Shown here: piece after piece, positions 60,001-64,000 of the stretch
How positions within the stretch are numbered: the stretch's first letter is position 1
Layout: each line of letters begins with the position of its first letter
Assembly (NCBI RefSeq): GCF_030867095.1
Contig: NC_081824.1
Span: 254,263,956-254,327,955, forward strand
DNA length: 64,000 nt
Direction: 5' to 3'
From: Alligator mississippiensis
Taxonomy: Eukaryota; Chordata; Crocodylia; Alligatoridae
The notes under the pieces: model-generated
What the model was told of the DNA's origin: nothing
Seen by the model: only the letters and a program-made list of their open reading frames with translations
Databases searched by the model: none
Position numbers and translations under genes: made by a program

Positions 60001-63000
60001 TACAAGTTCATGTAAGAACTGAGAGGAGATTCAAATCTTGCTATCAAGTTGATCACTGCTCTTGTTGCCACTGTTAAATGGAACCATCTTTTCTGCCCCA
60101 AGACTTTTCACCTAATGTTCAACCTGACATTGCTTCACTTGTGCTATTGTCACCTTCCCACAACAGCACAAGGAGTTGACATTTGGAGAGCCCTCCTCCT
60201 GATGCTTCCTTCCCCATGATTTAAAAAAAACAACAAATGAACTATTGGCATAGTGTTTAAATTCTCACTTTGCCTACCTTCTACCATACTGTATTACAGC
60301 ATGCAAAAAGTCAATGTAATGGTGATGGCACATGACAATATCCTGATCTTCCTGGCCTTGTGGAGTGATACTGGACCAAAGGCAGGTCCTACAGTTTTGT
60401 TTTATTTTTTCTCAGAGGGCTTAGAACAGGATTTATGTTGTTACTATTTTCTGGTTTCTTTACTGGACACAAACAAGCACCTCATTCCACGGCAAAGAAT
60501 TCTGTTGTCCCTATCTCCCTCCCCTTAAAGGGCAGGATCTACTTACAAGTGATCTCTGACATAACAGATTATACCACAGACCACACAATACCACATGAAG
60601 AATTAAGTAGGGCCCCTTCCACTTCCAGTGAAGAACTAGAATCTTTCCCTCTCTACTGATGTAGGCCACTGCCATCTTGTGGTTCATGCTGGTCAAAGGG
60701 AGGGGAGAGGTATCAGTGCCATCTTCAGCATGTTCAGCTCCACGCCATTGACACATCTCCTCGATTCTCCTACTGAATTTTACTGCTCTTGCTCAACAAG
60801 TGTGTGATAGGATGTAGCCCAAGACAAACCTAGAGAGGTCCTCACTGCAATCTTGTATGGACAGAGTGAGAGCCTAAAGAGGCCTTGTATACAAAAAGGA
60901 CCACTAGATTGTGTCTGCACTAGACACAGCAAGTGTAGCATCTGGGCTGTTCCCTGAAGGGCTGTCTGACAGTGAATGACAGGATCTGAATCCTAATATT
61001 CTGAGAGTCTATAAAACTATATTTAAAAATACCACCAGTTATTTTGAATACATATCTAAATTTATACTTAAAAAGTGCCTTGGTTTCTCCCAAGAGCCAA
61101 CAGCAGTCTATCTAGAATGAACAATATTACCAATTTTTTAAAACTGCAAACAAGCCAAAACTCCTAAAGATACTGAGTTTACAAAATGATGCACTCAAGA
61201 GTCAAGAGATTATAAAAGTTAAGGTTGTAAATTAAACCAAAATGTTTGGTTTAATTCATCTAACCTCCCAAAGCAGTTCAAAGTGTTCTCACCTCTTTGA
61301 GGTAGCGCATCAGACGACAGACAGCATTCACCAGTGACAAAGTAAACCCAGTGAGACCCTGACAATTCTGTGTTTTCTGGACCTCGCGGCCAGTACATCT
61401 CTCGTATTCCTCCAACTCATTCTCTACTTCATGTATCATGTGATTCAGGATATCCAAGCTGGATGTATTACTGCTTGGGAGGTTGAGGGTGATTGAATTA
61501 GCAAGACAATCATTCCTCTTTTGCTTAGATGGTATCTGTGTAGTTTGTTTTCTTTTCACTGAGAGAAACACAGACAGAATACTTTTACATTCCAGTTGCT
61601 TCTTTACAGTTCACAATTAATCTTTGCTTCAATGAATCAAGGAAAAACTGATCTCAGTCCCTGAACGATAATGGACAATCAAAGGTAAATCAAGCCCCAG
61701 TTATATCCAGGTCATACAGAGTCATTCAGGTACTTTTCTCCAAAGCTTTTAAACTACGAGTGCCACAGTAGCAAGTTCCAAGAAGTCTGGGCCCATGCCA
61801 AGTTTAAATACATGATAAGTGGACAGCTAAAATATCTTCTAAACAGCACCCAACTATAAAATTTGTTTACATTGTTATCTTTCTTGCAAAAACTTAAAAT
61901 TATTTGCTAGTACCAAGGACAAGGAAAACATGCAACTAATTACCTTCACATCCTAGGTATACAAAAGGAGACCTCTACATGCATTTTGGGGAGCCCTTGC
62001 AGAATTAACATGGTTTACAGGTCCAATTCTTCTGTCACATGGCAGGTTTACAACAAGCATCCTATAATTGTTGAGCCCATGTAATGTTATTCCCCATATA
62101 CCACTAGGAAATGAGCCACTAAATTGTGCCTAAACAGATCAAAGATCATCATAGCAGCAAACAAAAAGGCACTAGGGAGAGCACAGAAACTGCCATATAG
62201 AAATATATCAACAGTGAAGTGAGCAGCTTGAAGGATCCCTGTTTACATCCACCAAACTCTCATGGCCCCTTGCTACAAACTTTAGCAGGAGTCAAGCTGA
62301 ACAGATCTTTTCAGGCACATCAGTCTGAGATTTCTCTGCAAACCAGAGAGTAAGAGGTAAGGCAAAGGGGCAGGATGGGACCTGCATCTTAAATTGTGTC
62401 TAGAACCAAACTACCAGCTCTACTCTGGAGGCATCTTTTCTGTCTGTAAAGCTACCTATGGTCTGTCAAGAGAGAGTTCTGGTCTGACAAACCTGAACAA
62501 ATCCACGGGACTGGAATTGCTGCTGAAGAAGATTGCAATCTCCCAGAGTCTCAAAACATATGGCAGGCACATCATGGCCCTGAAAGTTCAAACATGTTTG
62601 TACCTGAATCTGGCTATTTCCCCACAGTGTGTGATGTGGTATTCCAGGGTGACCAAATCAGCACGTCAGAGGAAGTGTTTGCAGAAGCAATTGCATACAG
62701 AGTCAGTTCCTTGTGGCATTGCACCAGACAACAGCATTACATGGATCTCAGGTCATGTGCACCGAGCTATTAATGCATACAGGCTTGGTTTCCTAGCCAG
62801 TCGTTTTATAGAAATTACCTCAGTCAAGAGGAGTAAGGGGAACATTCTTTATGCATAGATTTCAGAAGTGCCCTATCGATGTATGCTCTGAGAGAGAGGA
62901 ATTAGGAGGAGTTAAGGGATGAGATATGGACCAAGCAAAAACCAAATGAAAAAGCCCTAAACAAACAACAAGAACAAAACACCATTCCCCCACCTCAACT

Positions 63001-63976
63001 CACACAACATTGTCAGGGCCAAAGTTTCATTTTTTAAATATTTTTTAAAAATAACAGTAGTTAAAAATTCAACTGTCCTCCCCATTATTATTGCGGAGGC
63101 TAACTACTAACTTGAAGGTATGAAACAGACATTCTAGTCTTGCTGTAAGATAAAGCAACAATATGTTTTGTGCTAGACAGACGCTAGTGAAATCTCATAA
63201 CCTTATGAAATAACAGAGCTGAAACACTTCGAGTGAAGTGTGTGCTGTAACCAAGGAAAACAGATGGGATGAGATTTTTTTCCCTTTACTTTCAAGGTAA
63301 ATATTAAGCATAACTAAATCCAATAAATGCTCTTTGATCTTCAGTAACATTAAATGAAAAGCAGGATCTCAATCAGAGCTTCAAGGGATACTGGGGGGAA
63401 GGGAAAAGCAAATACATTGCCTCAACCATATATTACTTCAGAAAGTAAAAACTAAACCTTTTCCTGAAACTTGCTTGTGCTTCCTTGAGTTAGGGTTCAG
63501 CACTTGTCTTGCAATGTAAGGGGAGTCTGGAGTGTGCTCGTCATGCTCATCCTCATTCTGAAGCCTTGATTGGATTCTCCTGACCACATTAGTAGCATTA
63601 AGGGCTGATAAAAAAAAAAACCCAACAAATTACATGAAGTACTTTATGAGTGACATTAATGCATCAAAATATTTCAATATAAACACATTTAAAGTGCCAG
63701 TGCCTTACTTTGCTAACCCAACCCAGTTAGATCTCCAAAACTATACTCGTGCCATTTCCTCCTCCTGCACTTTATTCTGAATAGGATCCTTTGCCTACTG
63801 CCCTTTGAAAGATAACATCCTGCCAGATCCAACCTGTGTCTTCCAAAGGCAATGAAGCAGTCGTAGGAGTGACAGGTACATTTGTTTCCTGTGATGGGGC
63901 AGCTGTTTTCACTTTCTCATCAGCCCACAGCTGGGAGGCTCCCACAGAATTTTCCTTTTTCAGTAAACAGAGAAGC
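42726..63976 (-). CDS. SPICE1: SPICE1, 3' eleven coding exons (5' end outside window)
   Basis: Spindle and centriole associated protein 1 (CCDC52), a coiled-coil centriole and mitotic-spindle protein needed for centriole duplication and spindle architecture (family knowledge). Coding exons on the minus strand: 63834-63976, 63458-63604, 61293-61558, 59833-59964, 57072-57219, 55063-55284, 52649-53118, 49602-49773, 48360-48462, 44341-44428 and 42726-42782. All use GT-AG sites, phases agree, and about 648 residues stay open to TAA. Family marks are [101 protein letters not shown] and the C-terminal EEGWFAL. The human protein is about 855 residues as I recall, so roughly the first 200 lie beyond the window. 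Confidence 0.94.
43410..44187. mobile_element. TA-type DNA transposon, second copy
   Basis: Starts CAGTATTTACTGGAATCCAA. Its reversed right end starts CCATATTTACCTGAATCCAA. It is flanked by TA on the left and CA (mutated TA) on the right. The subterminal palindrome near 44060-44135 and GC-rich interior match the 2.45-6.5 kb copy. Non-autonomous. It sits in a SPICE1 intron about 150 nt from the penultimate exon. Confidence 0.65.
44341..44428 (-). CDS. SPICE1: SPICE1 penultimate exon
   Basis: An 88-nt exon coding for [20 protein letters not shown] and LTPVNQRPK. Acceptor atattttag/AACTTC, donor CCAAAG/gtaaga. It is short and low in complexity, and is accepted because both splice sites are strong and the phases fit its neighbours. 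Confidence 0.83.
44570..44995 (+). mobile_element. CR1 LINE 3' fragment
   Basis: GGAAGAGAAGCCTGAGGGGA..ATTTGTTAACAG is the end of ORF2, and GGGAGTTGGATCAGATAG..CCAGTCCTA..TGATTCTATGAAA is a CR1 tail. Diverged; lies in a SPICE1 intron. Confidence 0.78.
45830..47580 (+). mobile_element. CR1 LINE, 5'-truncated, reverse transcriptase nearly open
   Basis: Only the 3' half is present; the 5' limit is approximate. The reverse transcriptase frame runs from about 45885 to TGA at 47489-47491 with a single in-frame TAG at 47081-47083, where the 2.7 kb copy has Trp. Motifs include [44 protein letters not shown] and FTDD (usually FADD). It ends in the CR1 tail ...TGAATCTATGAAA. It lies antisense in a SPICE1 intron. 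Confidence 0.9.
45947..47491 (+). pseudogene. CR1 reverse transcriptase with one nonsense codon
   Basis: One reading frame with a single stop at 47081-47083. The part after the stop ([20 protein letters not shown], then [14 protein letters not shown]) is the normal CR1 ORF2 C-terminus. No endonuclease is present, so the copy could not have moved by itself. Confidence 0.85.
48360..48462 (-). CDS. SPICE1: SPICE1 exon ([13 protein letters not shown])
   Basis: A 103-nt exon coding for [20 protein letters not shown] and on to SPASGPSAQ. The KRTIEVS(V/I)P motif is shared with human SPICE1. Acceptor ctgtctag/GAAATG, donor CACAGAG/gtgaaa. Confidence 0.9.
48710..48761. repeat. (CA)n microsatellite
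   Basis: About 26 uninterrupted CA units in a SPICE1 intron about 250 nt upstream of the exon at 48360-48462. Confidence 0.95.
49602..49773 (-). CDS. SPICE1: SPICE1 exon ([20 protein letters not shown])
   Basis: A 172-nt exon coding for [20 protein letters not shown], the helix [17 protein letters not shown], and a Ser/Pro linker with PPPPIN. The acceptor is gtttattag/ACTTTT; the nearer AG would put a stop in frame. Donor GGACTG/gtatgt. Confidence 0.92.
50216..50487. mobile_element. Short DNA-transposon-like repeat
   Basis: The ends are weak inverted repeats (CAGTGCTGTAGCAAAG against CTGTCGGGCCATAGCAAGG), flanked by CCTGA on both sides. The C-rich interior resembles the repeats at 24.6-24.9 kb and 51.3-52.0 kb. 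Superfamily unclear. Confidence 0.4.
51078..52289. mobile_element. hAT-like element, about 1.2 kb
   Basis: The left end reads CAGTGGTCAAATTAACTCC. The right end, reversed, reads CAGTGGTCTCCAGCGTTTTT. The 8-bp flanks are GTCTACAC and GGCTACAC (7 of 8). The interior is GC-rich with no transposase. It has a hairpin with 13-nt arms at 51103-51130 and a C run at about 52171-52188. It lies in a SPICE1 intron. Confidence 0.6.
52649..53118 (-). CDS. SPICE1: SPICE1 large exon (Ser-rich linker and coiled coil)
   Basis: A 470-nt exon, largest in the window. It starts with a Ser/Thr/Gln-rich low-complexity linker and ends with a short coiled coil ([38 protein letters not shown]). Acceptor catctgcag/CACTGA, donor GGACAG/gtaaga. 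Confidence 0.93.
53682..53966. mobile_element. Harbinger-like MITE with ATA duplication and perfect palindromes
   Basis: Starts GGGCACTTTTACACGTG and its reversed end starts GGACACCTATACATGAG. Flanked by ATA on both sides. Inside, 53722-53762 is a perfect 20-bp-arm inverted repeat with a 1-nt spacer, and there is a second hairpin (GAACTAAAGCT...AGCTTTAGTTC). It lies in a SPICE1 intron. Confidence 0.68.
54295..54368 (+). mobile_element. CR1 3'-end fragment
   Basis: GGGGTCAGACTAGATGATC..TGACCCTAGCTACTATGAAAC is a CR1 tail. A 30-nt A run lies just upstream near 54223-54252. Confidence 0.72.
54690..55024 (+). mobile_element. CR1 3' fragment, other subfamily
   Basis: ATGTGGGACTCATTGCCACA..GATGTTGTAGAGG and TTGGACTAGATGGACC..TGACCCAGT..CTTCTGATG are CR1 ORF2 end and tail of a subfamily different from the TCTATGAA type. 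Confidence 0.72.
55063..55284 (-). CDS. SPICE1: SPICE1 exon ([14 protein letters not shown] segment)
   Basis: A 222-nt exon coding for [29 protein letters not shown] and [16 protein letters not shown]. The FPQEEL and PAVLL(S/T)PPRQKS motifs are shared with mammalian SPICE1. Acceptor tcttcag/AGAGGT, donor CAGAATG/gtaaga. Confidence 0.95.
56976..57071. repeat. (CA)48 microsatellite abutting a SPICE1 exon
   Basis: An uninterrupted 96-nt AC/GT repeat. On the SPICE1 strand it reads (GT)48 and begins at intron position +1. Confidence 0.97.
57072..57219 (-). CDS. SPICE1: SPICE1 exon with donor inside a GT microsatellite
   Basis: A 148-nt exon coding for [20 protein letters not shown] and on to IKDPTNIQ. 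The acceptor is tcccttag/AAACAA. The donor is ATCCAAG/gtgtgtgtgt: the intron starts with the first unit of a 96-nt GT repeat. This donor gives phase 1, which the next exon needs, so the assignment is firm although no sequence other than the repeat follows the GT. Confidence 0.93.
57724..59751 (+). mobile_element. Penelope-type retroelement, degraded, antisense in SPICE1
   Basis: Penelope-like reverse transcriptase hallmarks are [20 protein letters not shown] and [10 protein letters not shown] near 58370-58510. A GIY-YIG-type endonuclease remnant ([12 protein letters not shown]) lies near 59140. The 3' tail contains CTGAAGAAGGGTGTTTGTG and AATAAAAGATATCAC. The element is broken in several places and inactive. 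Direct repeats GCTTAAAAACTTTTGG at 57704-57719 and 59752-59767 mark the target duplication. It lies between two SPICE1 exons, opposite to the gene. Confidence 0.85.
59833..59964 (-). CDS. SPICE1: SPICE1 exon (coiled coil)
   Basis: A 132-nt, phase-0 exon coding for 44 residues, [20 protein letters not shown] and [19 protein letters not shown]. It forms a continuous coiled coil with the exons on both sides. A Penelope-type insertion ends about 60 nt beyond its donor. Confidence 0.96.
59965..61292 (-). other. SPICE1: SPICE1 intron
   Basis: No repeat or other feature recognised. Confidence 0.6.
61293..61558 (-). CDS. SPICE1: SPICE1 exon (most conserved helical core)
   Basis: A 266-nt exon coding for [17 protein letters not shown], then [20 protein letters not shown] and [20 protein letters not shown]. 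This is the best-conserved part of the protein and the main reason for the gene call. Acceptor tttctctcag/TGAAAA, donor AAAGAG/gtgaga. Confidence 0.96.
61559..63457 (-). other. SPICE1: SPICE1 intron
   Basis: A plus-strand open frame at 62394-62858 has no recognisable motif and is probably chance or an old repeat. Nothing else was recognised. Confidence 0.55.
63458..63604 (-). CDS. SPICE1: SPICE1 exon (ALNATN segment)
   Basis: A 147-nt exon coding for [20 protein letters not shown] and on to [12 protein letters not shown]. Acceptor ttatcag/CCCTTA, donor GGAAAAG/gtttag. The ALNATN...RLQ motif is recognisable in human SPICE1. Confidence 0.92.
63834..63976 (-). CDS. SPICE1: SPICE1 exon (first one in window)
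   Basis: A 143-nt exon with acceptor tatgtag/GCTTCT and donor GACACAG/gttgga. It codes for [20 protein letters not shown] followed by a Pro/Thr-rich linker. It corresponds to the EENSELISKLW region of the human protein and is the least conserved exon here. Confidence 0.82.
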
Positions 63977-64000
63977 CTACATACAAAATAAGAACAAAGA

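Noticed and set aside
62394-62858. 154-codon plus-strand open frame in a SPICE1 intron
   Set aside because: No motif recognised and it is antisense in an intron. It could be an old repeat, but no family evidence was seen.

Overview
The window looks like nuclear DNA from a sauropsid, most probably a crocodilian (Alligator-like). The evidence is many CR1 LINEs in every state of decay, a Penelope-type element, hairpin-rich DNA-transposon families with short target duplications, one old MIR SINE and no young tRNA-SINE or L1. Two spliced vertebrate genes can be read exon by exon, both on the minus strand. The species call is inference; the genes and repeats are read from the sequence.

Gene 1 is TRIM45 (11.8-21.9 kb). 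Six coding exons join in phase to give a complete protein of about 576 residues: RING, two B-boxes, coiled coil, filamin-type repeat and a Cys/His/Gly-rich tail. Its start lies in a CpG-rich promoter with CCAAT, GC and CRE-like boxes at 22.1-22.25 kb. A candidate poly(A) signal lies at 11.65 kb.

Gene 2 is the 3' part of SPICE1, a spindle and centriole associated coiled-coil protein (42.2-64.0 kb). Eleven coding exons join in phase for about 648 residues up to a TAA stop and a good poly(A) signal. The 5' exons lie beyond base 64,000.

Between and around the genes the DNA is mostly repeats. At 2.45-6.5 kb a nearly full-length CR1 sits inside a TA-flanked DNA transposon. From 20.8 to 27.2 kb there are palindromic MITEs, old LINE pieces and a solo LTR. 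Around 31-36.7 kb lie hAT-type and other repeats, CR1 debris, a MIR, and some coding-like segments with in-frame stops that I could not identify. SPICE1 introns carry a second TA-type transposon, a 5'-truncated CR1 whose reverse transcriptase frame has one stop, a 1.2 kb hAT-like element, a Harbinger-like hairpin element, and an antisense Penelope element bounded by a target duplication.

The most unusual features are two microsatellites at splice sites. The 5' splice site of one SPICE1 exon is itself the first unit of a 96-nt GT repeat. A CTGTT repeat lies just upstream of the acceptor of TRIM45 exon 3. I found no prokaryotic-type system, CRISPR array, rRNA or tRNA gene.
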